NCBI GenBank assembly: GCA_964522605.1 | Contig: CAZFWV010000055.1 | Coordinates: 1-25,790, forward strand | Direction of reading: 5' to 3' | Source: CAVZLD01 sp964522605 | GTDB lineage: Bacteria; Planctomycetota; Planctomycetia; Pirellulales; Pirellulaceae | DNA length: 25,790 bases | In this document: one piece after another, positions 15,961-23,794 of the stretch | How the letters are laid out: every line of letters begins with the position of its first letter | Position numbering within the stretch: the first letter of the stretch is position 1 | Notes under the pieces: model-generated | The model's database searches: none | What the model was told of the DNA's origin: nothing | Seen by the model: the letters and a program-made list of their open reading frames with translations, nothing else | Position numbers and translations under genes: made by a program

Positions 15961-16566
15961 ATGTCGAGAACTGGTCCCCATCGGCAGACGTTACCTCGGA
16001 GTAATCCATTCGCGACACGGTATGTGCGGCCCGGTGCCATACCATTTGAGTTTCCAGATCACCGTTCGCCCCGCGGCTTGGTCGACCGACTCGCGGCGCT
16101 CCAATGGCGCGCGAGGATCGTCGGACCGCACGGATCCGGAAAAACAACTTTGCTCGAATGCCTGCTTCCTGAATGCGCGCAGCGAGACCGCGAGGTTGAG
16201 TTATTCTCGCTGCATGACGGACAACGATGCCTGCCACCGCACGATCCTTCCAAGTGGCACAATCGGACGCTGGTTGTTGTCGACGGTTACGAGCAGCTCC
16301 GCTGGTGGTCCCGGAAGAAACTGCAGTGGTCCTGCCAGCGGCACAACTGCGGACTGTTGATCACGACGCATGGTAGCGGCCCGCTGCCCGTGCTGTACGA
16401 AACCGGACCCACTCTCGCCCTCGTCCAGAAACTGGTAACCGGACTGCTTCACGGCGCAGACGAACGGATCAAGCCGGTTGATATCCAGGCGGCATATCAC
16501 CAGCACGGCCCCAACGTGCGCGAGGTGCTCTTCGCGTTGTACGATTTGTACCAGTCGCGCGCCTGA
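15961..16566 (+). CDS. P-loop ATPase of the arrestin-like cassette
   Basis: 201 residues from ATG at 15961, one base after the upstream stop. GTG at 15940, overlapping the upstream gene, is an alternative; neither has a clear ribosome binding site, which fits translational coupling. Walker A is GPHGSGKT (about 55-62) and Walker B is RTLVVVDGYEQL (Asp108, with a possible catalytic Glu111). LLITTHGSG (about 132-140) is placed like sensor 1. The N-terminal 40 residues are basic and Pro-rich (RYVRPGAIPFEFP). The C-terminus (HGPNVREVLFALYDLYQSR) is a short helix bundle. This is an AAA/STAND-sized minimal ATPase with no recognised effector domain. It probably works with the two upstream products, perhaps using ATP to change a membrane complex. 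That is inferred from gene order alone. Confidence 0.8.
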   Translation: MSRTGPHRQTLPRSNPFATRYVRPGAIPFEFPDHRSPRGLVDRLAALQWRARIVGPHGSGKTTLLECLLPECAQRDREVELFSLHDGQRCLPPHDPSKWHNRTLVVVDGYEQLRWWSRKKLQWSCQRHNCGLLITTHGSGPLPVLYETGPTLALVQKLVTGLLHGADERIKPVDIQAAYHQHGPNVREVLFALYDLYQSRA

Positions 16567-16979
16567 GCGCACTCAAGTTTCGATCCGGATCCCAGGTGGG
16601 ATGGTGAAATGACAGCAGGGCACCGGGACGGAGCGGCCACACAGACTTGCATCGCTTCCGAGTTTCTCCATCACGCCTAAATCTCGGAACCGCAACGCTT
16701 TGCCTGACTGCTATCAACGAACGTGGTAGCGGACAAATGGGGTTCAACTCGCGCGGAATTCCTTTCCCCCCTTATGTTTGTGGACTACGATTAACCGAGC
16801 GCCAGGGGTCCGCTAATGCGCAGAGCGTTGCAGCGAGACCAATGAAGGCAGCCACGCCACCGGGAAATGCGGATCGCGTTTGCCGGAACGAACCGTCCAA
16901 GACCGACGGAAGGCGAGGTTCGGGGCACGGCCAGGGTGGGCCCCAAGAAACGTCATTGCACGGAACCGGAGTCGGGGAA
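16567..16979. other. Intergenic region upstream of the secreted low-complexity gene
   Basis: No separate gene supported. An open frame runs through it into the next gene, but its codons encode no recognisable domain, and a signal peptide only begins at 16980. A short hairpin (ATCCCA-gg-TGGGAT near 16590) has no T-tract. No confident promoter was identified. Confidence 0.45.
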
Positions 16980-18284
16980 ATGGATCCAGTATCCATGAGA
17001 AAGCTGCTTATCCTTCTTGGCACAGCCTGTTTTCAGGCAACCTGGGTCCCACAGGTGGACGCTTGTTGCCTGACCGATTGGCTCTTCCACCGTCGGACTC
17101 AGACACCAGCGGTCGCCTACTACGGTGCGGCTCCCGTGCCCGTTGCCGCACCGGCAACGGTACCAACCGCCGCCGCAGCGCCCGGCTCGAGTTGTGGTCC
17201 TGGTTACTGCGAAGAGACCGTGGTTCGTTACGTTCCCGAAGTGGCTTACCGGACGGTCTGGCAGCCTGTTCCGGTAACGACGTACAAGCGAACGGTCAAT
17301 TACAATCCCTCCACGGGCCTGCCGATCACTTGTACGCAGCCGTGTACGACCTACACGTATCAGGCCCGCCGAGTTCCCTACACCACGTTCCGACCGGTCT
17401 ACACGCAGGTTCCGGTTTCATCCCCGGCCACTCCGGTCACGACCATGCCGATCAGCACCGTTCCTGTGGCGGCTCCCAGCAGTTGCAGCACGTGCACGCC
17501 CTCGACGGTACCGAGCTACACGCCTGCTCCCAGCTACACGCCCTATCAAGGCGGCAGCAGCGCGACACCTTATTATCCTCCCTCGACGGCACCAACGACT
17601 GCCGAACCGCCGGGAGCAACTCCGTGGGAACCGGTCTCACCGTCACAGTCAGCTCCCAGCTCGAGCGATTGGTCGACACCGTACACCAGCCCAGGTTCAG
17701 GCGACCCGGCAGATCAGCGGCCCCGCATCGATCCCGATGCGAGTAACAGCTTCAGCTCGTTGCGTGTGCCTTCCACTCCGACACCGTACAACACGTGGAA
17801 TCGCGTGAATCCCTACGCTTCCAACGCAAACGCATACGATGCCTCGGCCAGCCCATCCGACACACCAGATGCGGGTACGTGGACGAGTACTGATGAATCG
17901 CAGTGGTCGAGTGGAACGAGTCGCAGCGGGAGTTCTTCGAGTACGGAGTCGTCGGTAGCGCCCTTCGATCTCCGCCCTCTGCCCAATTACGATCGTCAAT
18001 CGGAGGCTGCCAGTCCGTCGGCGCCGCCCGCTTTCGACGGCAGTCGCGATCGAACGGCGATGGTTCGTCCGATTCCTACTCGCTGGAGTGCGACACCGAT
18101 TGCCTGGCCCGAACGTCAGGCGCAGCACTCGGTCGAGCGAACCGTATCGGAAACCACGCCCACCGGGCAACTCAAGTACCGCAGACTGGAACCCGAACGA
18201 ATTCAGCATCCGCAGCAGCGGTTCGATTCGGATTCGCAGTCATCGACCTGGGATCAGAGCGGCTGGCGATCAGCCAACCGATAA
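16980..18284 (+). CDS. Secreted Pro/Ser/Thr-rich protein, unknown function
   Basis: 434 residues from ATG at 16980, with GGAG 8 bases upstream; ATG at 16995 (MRKLLILLG...) is also possible. The first 30 residues form a signal peptide (MRKLLILLGTACF... VDAC). The mature part starts CCLTDWLFHRR, a Cys-pair opening seen in planctomycete exported proteins. It is followed by a Tyr/Thr/Val-rich block (about 75-145: VVRYVPEVAYRTVWQPVPV, TTYKRTVNYNP, YTYQARRVPYTTF, PVYTQVPV). This block recalls, but does not strictly match, the YTV-type repeats of planctomycete cell-wall proteins. Beyond about 145 the chain is low-complexity Pro/Ser/Thr and likely disordered, with YTPAPSYTPY repeats. A surface or envelope role is inferred. 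A strong terminator follows at 18344, and the gene appears monocistronic. Confidence 0.85.
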   Translation: MDPVSMRKLLILLGTACFQATWVPQVDACCLTDWLFHRRTQTPAVAYYGAAPVPVAAPATVPTAAAAPGSSCGPGYCEETVVRYVPEVAYRTVWQPVPVTTYKRTVNYNPSTGLPITCTQPCTTYTYQARRVPYTTFRPVYTQVPVSSPATPVTTMPISTVPVAAPSSCSTCTPSTVPSYTPAPSYTPYQGGSSATPYYPPSTAPTTAEPPGATPWEPVSPSQSAPSSSDWSTPYTSPGSGDPADQRPRIDPDASNSFSSLRVPSTPTPYNTWNRVNPYASNANAYDASASPSDTPDAGTWTSTDESQWSSGTSRSGSSSSTESSVAPFDLRPLPNYDRQSEAASPSAPPAFDGSRDRTAMVRPIPTRWSATPIAWPERQAQHSVERTVSETTPTGQLKYRRLEPERIQHPQQRFDSDSQSSTWDQSGWRSANR

Positions 18285-18343
18285 CGAGTCCTCCATCCTC
18301 GCGAAGCGTTCGCACCGTCGATCGGTCGAACGCTTCGGCGGAA

Positions 18344-18380
18344 AGCCGCTGGGGCTTACGCAGCCCGAGCGGCTTTTTTT
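18344..18380 (+). terminator. Intrinsic terminator of the secreted protein gene
   Basis: Arms AGCCGCT (18344-18350) and AGCGGCT (18368-18374), an inner GGGCT/AGCCC stem, and a run of seven T (18374-18380). It lies 60 bases after the stop at 18284. A second hairpin at 18301-18338 sits just upstream. Confidence 0.88.
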
Positions 18381-18437
18381 ATTGAGTTACCGATACGGGC
18401 CAATCCAGGAAGCCCGAAGCGCGAGTTTTGAAGTTGC

Positions 18438-18523
18438 ACGTAGCCGAATTCGTGAGAATTCGGTGGTCTCGAGCAACGGACCCCACCGACAAAGCCTCCG
18501 AATTCTCACGAATTCGGCTACGT
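18438..18523. repeat. REP-like palindromic element, family A copy 2
   Basis: Two perfect 26-base inverted arms (18438-18463 and 18498-18523) around a 34-base centre. Each arm contains GTAG followed by the hairpin CCGAATTC, loop GTGA, GAATTCGG (in opposite orientation in the right arm). The left unit is identical over 24 bases to the left unit at 7386-7409. It is located between a terminator and the start of the TGS GTPase gene. Confidence 0.78.
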
Positions 18524-18645
18524 ACTGACGAAACGTGCACCTTTCCGAAGTGTCTTCGAGGCCCTGGTCTCACAAGGAATCGTGCGCGATAATCGGGGAC
18601 ACGGTGTTTCTTGCCCCGCATCCGAACCTGTGATTCCCCAACTCC

Positions 18646-19628
18646 ATGCCTGCGAATCTGACACCTCAGTACCTCAAGGCGGAAGAAGCGTACCGTCGCG
18701 CATCCACGCCTGACGAAGAGTTGCAGTGTCTGCAGGAGATGCTGCGTGAGCTTCCCAAACACAAGGGGACGGACAAACTGCAGGCCGAGCTGAAGCAGAA
18801 AATCAGCAAGGCAAAGAAGGAAGCGGACTCGGCCGGCAAGGCCGGAAAGAAGGGCCATGGGGTCCGGATCCCTCGACAGGGTGCTGGCCGGGCGATCGTT
18901 CTGGGTGGGCCGAACGCGGGCAAGAGCCAGCTACTGCGATCGCTGACGCGCGCTACGCCCGAAGTCGCGGAATATCCATTCACGACGCGTGAACCGTTCC
19001 CCGGCATGATGCCCTGGGAAGATGTCATGGTGCAGTTGATCGATACTCCACCGATCACCGCCGACATTCTCGAACCGTTTCATCAAGGACTGATTCGCGG
19101 AGCGGACTTGGCGTTGCTGCTGGTTGATCTCGCGAGCGACGACGGGATTGAGCAGTATCAGGATGTGATCGATCGGCTCAATGCCACGAAAACCCGCCTC
19201 GGCCGCGAATCGTACCTGGACGAGGATGACATCGGCCTGTCCTATACGCAGACGTTTCTCGTACCGAACAAAATCGACGCCGACGAGGCAACGACTCGCT
19301 TGGAATTGCTGCACGAGATGTGTGACGACGAATTTCCGGAATACGTTATCTCTGCGCTACACGGTACGGGATTGGAGCCACTGCGGGATTCCATCTATCG
19401 TGCGTTGGACGTGGTGCGGGTCTACACTAAGCTCCCCGCGAAAAAGGAACCTGATTTTGACCGACCCTACACGGTTCGGCGCGGCGGCACTCTGGCTGAC
19501 GTCGCGGCCATGATCCACAAGGATTTTGCCTCCCAACTGAAATTTGCCCGTGTCTGGGGAAGCCAGGTCCACGATGGAACCACTGTCAAAGGCGATTACG
19601 TGCTGCACGACCGCGACGTGATCGAGCT
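18646..19628 (+). CDS. TGS-domain Obg/DRG-type GTPase (3' end in assembly gap)
   Basis: 327 residues are visible before the run of N. A helical, charged N-terminus (1-75, with a Lys-rich stretch) is followed by a GTPase domain: G1 LGGPNAGKS (about 86-94), a G2-region TTREP, G3 LIDTPP (131-136, where DRG/Obg proteins have DxPG) and G4 VPNKID (206-211). Then ISALHGTGLEPL sits in the G5 position. A TGS domain (about 258-327) ends VHDGTTVKGDYVLHDRDVIE. That is essentially the last strand of TGS, so only a few residues and the stop are missing. Such GTPases bind ribosomes or RNA in other bacteria and archaea; the role here is not known. ATG at 18646 has no strong ribosome binding site. It must not be read through the gap as a fusion with polymerase X. 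Confidence 0.9.
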
Positions 19629-19728
19629 NNNNNNNNNNNNNNNNNNNNNNNNNNNNNNNNNNNNNNNNNNNNNNNNNNNNNNNNNNNNNNNNNNNNNNNN
19701 NNNNNNNNNNNNNNNNNNNNNNNNNNNN
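19629..19728. other. Assembly gap of 100 N
   Basis: Exactly 100 N, the conventional placeholder for a gap of unknown size. The missing sequence must hold the end of the TGS GTPase gene and the first part of polX. From the usual PolX length of about 570 residues and the 427 visible, some 140 codons are missing, so the true gap is probably over 400 bases. Confidence 0.95.
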
Positions 19729-21012
19729 GCCGAGGCCGCGGGACAACGTCTGCTGTGGGCCGATGCCGACCGAATCGCCCAGCAGCTGCGAGCGCACCTG
19801 CTTACGTGTCCGGCACTGGAGCAAATCGCTCTGGCAGGCAGTTACCGCCGGGGGAAAGAGACCGTCGGGGACCTGGACATCCTGGTCGTCTCCGATGACC
19901 CACAGGCGGTGATGGACCGCCTGGCCGAATTCCCCGACGTCACGACCACGATCGGCCGTGGTGACACCAAGATGTCGGTCCGACTGCATCGTGGTCTGCA
20001 GGTCGATTTACGGGTCGTCGAAGCCCAATCGTTCGGCGCCGCGCTGCAGTACTTTACCGGCTCCAAAGAACACAATGTGATCTTGCGAGGACGAGCCAAA
20101 CATCTGGGACTCAAAATCAACGAATACGGCGTCTACCCGTCCGATTCCGAGGCATCCATCGCCGGCAGAACCGAAGATGAAGTCTACGCGGCCTTGAATT
20201 TGCCGACCTTCCCGCCGGAGCTGCGTGAAGCGCGGGAGGAGTTTGCTTGGGCCGAAAGCGGCGAGCTGCCGACACTCGTCGAATTGGACGACGTGCAGGG
20301 TGACCTTCACATGCATACGAACGCTAGTGACGGCAAAGCCTCCCTGGAAGAAATGGTCGCCGCCGCCCAAGAACGAGGGCTGAAGTACATCGCCATTACG
20401 GATCACTCCCAGCGCGTCAGCATGGCGAATGGCCTCGACCCGAAGCGGCTCCTGGCGCAATGGGCCGAGATCGACAAACTGAAAAAGAAGCTCGGCAAAT
20501 CCTTCACACTACTCAAGGGGGTGGAATGCGACATCTTGGAACGTGGCGGAATGGACCTTCCGGATGAGATCCTCGCTCAGGCCGATTGGGTGCTGGCCAG
20601 TGTGCACTACGGCCAGCGTCAGTCACGACAGCAGATTACCGACCGCATTCTGGGCGCGATCAAGAACCCCTACGTGAGCGCGATTGCTCACCCGACCGGC
20701 CGGCTACTGAATCGACGAGAGCCCTATGAGGTCGACCTGGAGGCAGTCTTCCAGGCAGCGCGCGAGCACGGCAAGTTGCTGGAGCTGAATGCGAATCCGC
20801 AGCGATTGGACCTGAATGATGTCCATTTGGCCGCTGCAAAACGACAGGGGATTCCGATCGTGGTCAGCACCGACGCCCACAGCACCGACGGACTCGACGT
20901 CCTCCGCTACGGACTGCTCCAAGCCCGCCGCGCCGGATTGACCCGTCAGGATATCGCCAACACGCGGAGCTGGACCCAACTGAAGAAACTGCTACCCCAA
21001 TCCGGCCGTTGA
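19729..21012 (+). CDS. polX: DNA polymerase/3'-5' exonuclease PolX (5' end in assembly gap)
   Basis: 427 C-terminal residues are visible. The polymerase-beta-like palm has the catalytic motif AGSYRRGKETVGDLDILVV (two Asp) and the third Asp in LQVDLRVV, then the fingers/thumb segment ALQYFTGSKEHNVILRGRAK. A PHP phosphoesterase domain follows with all usual metal-ligand motifs: DLHMHTNASDG, AITDHSQR, KGVECDIL, ASVHYGQ, AHPTGR, ELNANPQRLDL and VSTDAHS. Bacterial PolX fills gaps in base-excision repair, and its PHP domain supplies 3'-5' exonuclease activity. Missing is the N-terminal 8-kDa helix-hairpin-helix part, about 140 residues, expected in the N run. The reading frame staying open across the N run is coincidental. 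Confidence 0.95.
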   Translation, partial: AEAAGQRLLWADADRIAQQLRAHLLTCPALEQIALAGSYRRGKETVGDLDILVVSDDPQAVMDRLAEFPDVTTTIGRGDTKMSVRLHRGLQVDLRVVEAQSFGAALQYFTGSKEHNVILRGRAKHLGLKINEYGVYPSDSEASIAGRTEDEVYAALNLPTFPPELREAREEFAWAESGELPTLVELDDVQGDLHMHTNASDGKASLEEMVAAAQERGLKYIAITDHSQRVSMANGLDPKRLLAQWAEIDKLKKKLGKSFTLLKGVECDILERGGMDLPDEILAQADWVLASVHYGQRQSRQQITDRILGAIKNPYVSAIAHPTGRLLNRREPYEVDLEAVFQAAREHGKLLELNANPQRLDLNDVHLAAAKRQGIPIVVSTDAHSTDGLDVLRYGLLQARRAGLTRQDIANTRSWTQLKKLLPQSGR

Positions 21013-21025
21013 CTTCGACGTCCGG

Positions 21026-21313
21026 TCAGTTTCGCACACGAAGATCGTCGTACATCACGCGATATCGAAACCGGGGTGCTCGAACCACCCGAACGGCCGG
21101 CTCTTCACCACTCCAATGCCGATATAGTCGACCGATCCAATAGCCGATCGCCATCAGGATCAACATCGGCCAAAAGACCGTGAAGGTGGCCAGCGCCAAG
21201 ACGACCGTACCGATCGGCGGACGGTATCCGGGCCGAGGCGGAAAGATCGCGACCGTAAAACCTGCTGCCAGCAGGCCGATCCCAACATACGCCGTGAGAA
21301 CTAAAGGTACCAT
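21026..21313 (-). CDS. Small two-helix membrane protein, unknown
   Basis: 95 residues from ATG at 21313. Not recognised. There are two hydrophobic segments, at about 1-24 (MVPLVLTAYVGIGLLAAGFTVAIF) and about 34-60 (GTVVLALATF...FWPMLILMAIGYWIG), separated by a Pro-rich turn (PPRPGYRPP). A short basic cytoplasmic-looking tail follows (RVVRAPRFRYRVMYDDLRVRN). A GGAAGG stretch lies about 14 bases upstream of the ATG, further away than ideal. It is convergent with polX, ending 13 bases after its stop. The amino-acid pattern is consistent with a real membrane protein, but there is no operon partner to support a function. Confidence 0.6.
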   Translation of the reverse strand: MVPLVLTAYVGIGLLAAGFTVAIFPPRPGYRPPIGTVVLALATFTVFWPMLILMAIGYWIGRLYRHWSGEEPAVRVVRAPRFRYRVMYDDLRVRN

Positions 21314-21691
21314 CGAAACGCCTACGCCTTCCGCGGTTGATCATGCAGGCGGGGTTCTGAAGAGGCAATTCAGAGAAGCAGCTAATAGAAAGGTACCGGA
21401 TTGTACCCCGTCAGCAAAATAGGAATCTCACGAAATCGGGGCTTCGGATGGGACTTTTTTCCGAATCCGAGCGGGCCCTGCCTATTTTTCGTATGTTTCC
21501 GTCGCGCACAATCCGTCAAGACACTTGGCTGCCGTCGGTCAGCAGAAGTCATCCACGTGATTCGATGCGAAACGCGAAACAAACACCGCGGCAGAACGTC
21601 GGGCACATCGAATTCACCGAACTCGATGCTGCTCCGGATCCGCGGACATCCGTTTTATGCGTTCGATCCGCGGTTTCACTTAGGGAAGACT

Positions 21692-21719
21692 CAAAAATAA
21701 CTTCGTTGTTTTCCAACGA
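21692..21719 (-). terminator. Possible weak terminator of the 24516-21894 operon
   Basis: On the minus strand, TCGTTG and CAACGA form a 6-base stem with a 5-base loop, followed by AGTTATTTTT. It lies about 175 bases past the stop of the isomerase gene, just after the family B palindrome. The stem is short, so the call is tentative. Confidence 0.35.
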
Positions 21720-21726
21720 GGGTAGA

Positions 21727-21813
<87 letters not shown>

Positions 21814-21893
21814 AAATGCCGAAGTTGTTCTTGAGTCATCCCTCATCGATCTTGGGTCCCGCTCGAGCTATCCGGGAGCAGCTCACTTCCTCG

Positions 21894-22823
21894 TCATCCA
21901 GCAAAGGCCTGCCGCATCGCATCCAGATATCGCGGACATTCGCTGCGCGGGTCTCCCGCCTCTTCATACTCCAGCACGACGTAGCCTCGATAGTTCACGC
22001 GTCGCAAGATCTCCGCTAACCGGACAAAATCCGCAGGCTGTTTTTTCCCGTCGGCTCCCGCGATCGTCACCTTCACCTGAACGTTCACCGCGTACGGCGC
22101 GACTCGTTCGAGATCTTCATAGACGCTGGGACCGTGGAAGTTTCCGGTGTCCAGATTGACTCCGAACCAGGGGCTATCGATGTCGCGAACAAGCGCCATC
22201 AAACCGTCGGCTGTCGAGGTGGGCCCCCCGTGGTTTTCCAGCGCGAGAAAAACGCCATGCTGGCCCGCACATTCACAACACGCCTTCATCGCCGAGACGA
22301 TCAGCTCGTGCGTTTCTTGGTCGGACTGCGGAGCATGTCGGCTGCCAGCGAAAACACGAATCACCGGAGCACCCAGGATCTCGGCGTACTCGATCCAACG
22401 CTTCATTTTTTCGATTTCCGCCTCCCGCCGCGGACCGGGCGGATGCCCGAAGTCATTCCCCACTGCGGTTCCGGACACATCCAAGCCAAGCTGAAAACAA
22501 TGCCGTTTCAATTGGCGCAAATACGGTGGATCGACGTCCGCCGGAAAGTAATACGACGTAAGCTCCGTTCCCTCCAGACCGAACCGTGCACAGTCGGTGA
22601 CGAAGTCGAACAGGGTGAGCTGCGGTGGATCGCCCTGCAGCAAATCCCGGTAACTGTACGCCGCCAGGCTGAATTTGAACTTGGGCGACTGGCGAACGAA
22701 TGGCTCGATCGCCTGGGCTGGACGACGGGCCGCCTGCGCGACGATACCGGCCGCCGCCAACATGCCTGAGGAATGCAGAAACGTCCGCCGAGTGCAGAGC
22801 GCAGATCCACGCGTTGAGCTCAT
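21894..22823 (-). CDS. Tat-exported sugar phosphate isomerase/epimerase-like protein
   Basis: 309 residues. The N-terminus has a twin-arginine signal (CTRRTFLHSSGMLAAAGIVAQ, ending RRPAQA about residue 38), so the protein is probably exported folded. The mature part is a xylose-isomerase-like/AP-endonuclease-2-type TIM barrel: FKFSLAAYSYRDLL, FGLEGTELTSYYFP, IRVFAGSRHAP, GVFLALENHGG (metal-ligand Glu), WFGVNLDTGNFHG (Asp, His) and GYVVLEYEEAGDP (Glu). The substrate is unknown. Secreted members of this family are numerous in planctomycetes and are usually tied to breakdown of complex sugars. ATG at 22823 overlaps the upstream stop as TGATG, so translation is probably coupled to the HTTM gene. 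It is the last gene of the operon. Confidence 0.9.
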   Translation of the reverse strand: MSSTRGSALCTRRTFLHSSGMLAAAGIVAQAARRPAQAIEPFVRQSPKFKFSLAAYSYRDLLQGDPPQLTLFDFVTDCARFGLEGTELTSYYFPADVDPPYLRQLKRHCFQLGLDVSGTAVGNDFGHPPGPRREAEIEKMKRWIEYAEILGAPVIRVFAGSRHAPQSDQETHELIVSAMKACCECAGQHGVFLALENHGGPTSTADGLMALVRDIDSPWFGVNLDTGNFHGPSVYEDLERVAPYAVNVQVKVTIAGADGKKQPADFVRLAEILRRVNYRGYVVLEYEEAGDPRSECPRYLDAMRQAFAG

Positions 22824-23794
22824 CAGGAACCTCTCGTTGCCCAGCGGTGCAGCGGAATGGGGTCGTCACCCAGCCGCGCCCGCCAGAAAGAACCAGGAAC
22901 AAACGCCAAATTGGCCACGATCATCGTGAGCGGCAAGCCGACGTAGCCGGTCGCCACCGCGATCGAGAGCCACAGTACGCCGGACACCCCAAGCACCAGG
23001 GGCCGAAGCCAGCGGTTCCAAACCAATACCGCAAAGGCGAGCTCCCCGATGACGATCGCGTGCGTCCATAGGTTCAAAACAACCGAGTAGGAACGCAACG
23101 GGGCGGGATCGAACCACTGCGAATCCGGCTGTGCCGCAAGCCACCACACCGCCTCGCCGTACCACCAAGTCGCCCCACCCAGCTTCGTCAGCCCCATCAC
23201 CAGATAGAACATCACCAAATGGATCTGGATCAGCCGACGGGAAATGGTCGCCAGGGAAGAGTCCCCCACCGGACGCTCAAGATTCCGTCGCCGCCACGCA
23301 TCCCAGGAAAAGTGCTGACCGCTGGGAGCCAGACACAAATAGGCAACCAGCATCGTCAATACGGGCTCTTCCGGACCCATCATCAAGGGCGCTCGATGGA
23401 CGTAAGAAACCAGCACGACGAATGAAGCAACGGCAGCCCATCGGCTGTAGATTCCCAACGTTAGCGCCAGGAGTGCGATCATGCCAAGAAAATGAACGAC
23501 CCACAGCCAGCGAGGATCGGAGATCCAATAGAGGTAAGAAAGCTCATACGCGCCGAGCCCCTCCGCACCTCCCGCCATCAAACGCTGCATCGCATCCCCG
23601 GCCAGCCAACCCTCGCGACCAAACCAGCGGACCAAGTCGAACCCAAAACTGGCATGCCACAGCAAAGCGAGCAGTCCCACAAAAAACCGCAGGACACACA
23701 GATCCAGCGCATCGGAAGGTTGAAACCAGAAGCGATTCCAGCCCGCTCCGATATGCTGTGAAAGTCCCTGAAAGTATCGCTTGATTTCGGACAT
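22823..23794 (-). CDS. HTTM (vitamin K-dependent gamma-carboxylase-like) membrane protein
   Basis: 323 residues from ATG at 23794, which overlaps the preceding stop as TGATG. Longer in-frame starts up to 24154 lie inside the upstream gene and are rejected. The HTTM pattern is clear: DALDLCVLRFFVGLLALLWH (about 27-46), FGREGWL, LYWISDPRWLWVVHFLGM, GIYSRWAAVASFVVL, then the conserved GPEEPVLTMLVAYLCLAPSG with HFSWDAW. Further helices follow (LIQIHLVMFYLVMGLTKL, ATWWYGEAVWWL, LWTHAIVIGELAFAVL, WLRPLVLGVSGVLWLSIAVATG). The family includes eukaryotic gamma-glutamyl carboxylase, but most bacterial members are short membrane proteins with no proven reaction. It is sandwiched between a single-pass protein and an exported isomerase, with coupled starts on both sides. 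Confidence 0.9.
   Translation of the reverse strand: MSEIKRYFQGLSQHIGAGWNRFWFQPSDALDLCVLRFFVGLLALLWHASFGFDLVRWFGREGWLAGDAMQRLMAGGAEGLGAYELSYLYWISDPRWLWVVHFLGMIALLALTLGIYSRWAAVASFVVLVSYVHRAPLMMGPEEPVLTMLVAYLCLAPSGQHFSWDAWRRRNLERPVGDSSLATISRRLIQIHLVMFYLVMGLTKLGGATWWYGEAVWWLAAQPDSQWFDPAPLRSYSVVLNLWTHAIVIGELAFAVLVWNRWLRPLVLGVSGVLWLSIAVATGYVGLPLTMIVANLAFVPGSFWRARLGDDPIPLHRWATRGS

Larger units (their letters stand above)
18285..18645. other. Intergenic region with terminator and REP-like element
   Basis: No gene. It holds an inverted repeat GCGAAGCGTTCG / CGAACGCTTCG (18301-18338), the intrinsic terminator at 18344-18380, and family A palindrome copy 2 at 18438-18523. The remaining bases before 18646 show no clear promoter or ribosome binding site. 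Confidence 0.6.

Noticed and set aside
18646..21012. Single 788-residue GTPase-PolX fusion protein
   Set aside because: The two halves are joined only through 100 N; each half matches a separate known protein, and PolX is missing its N-terminal part.
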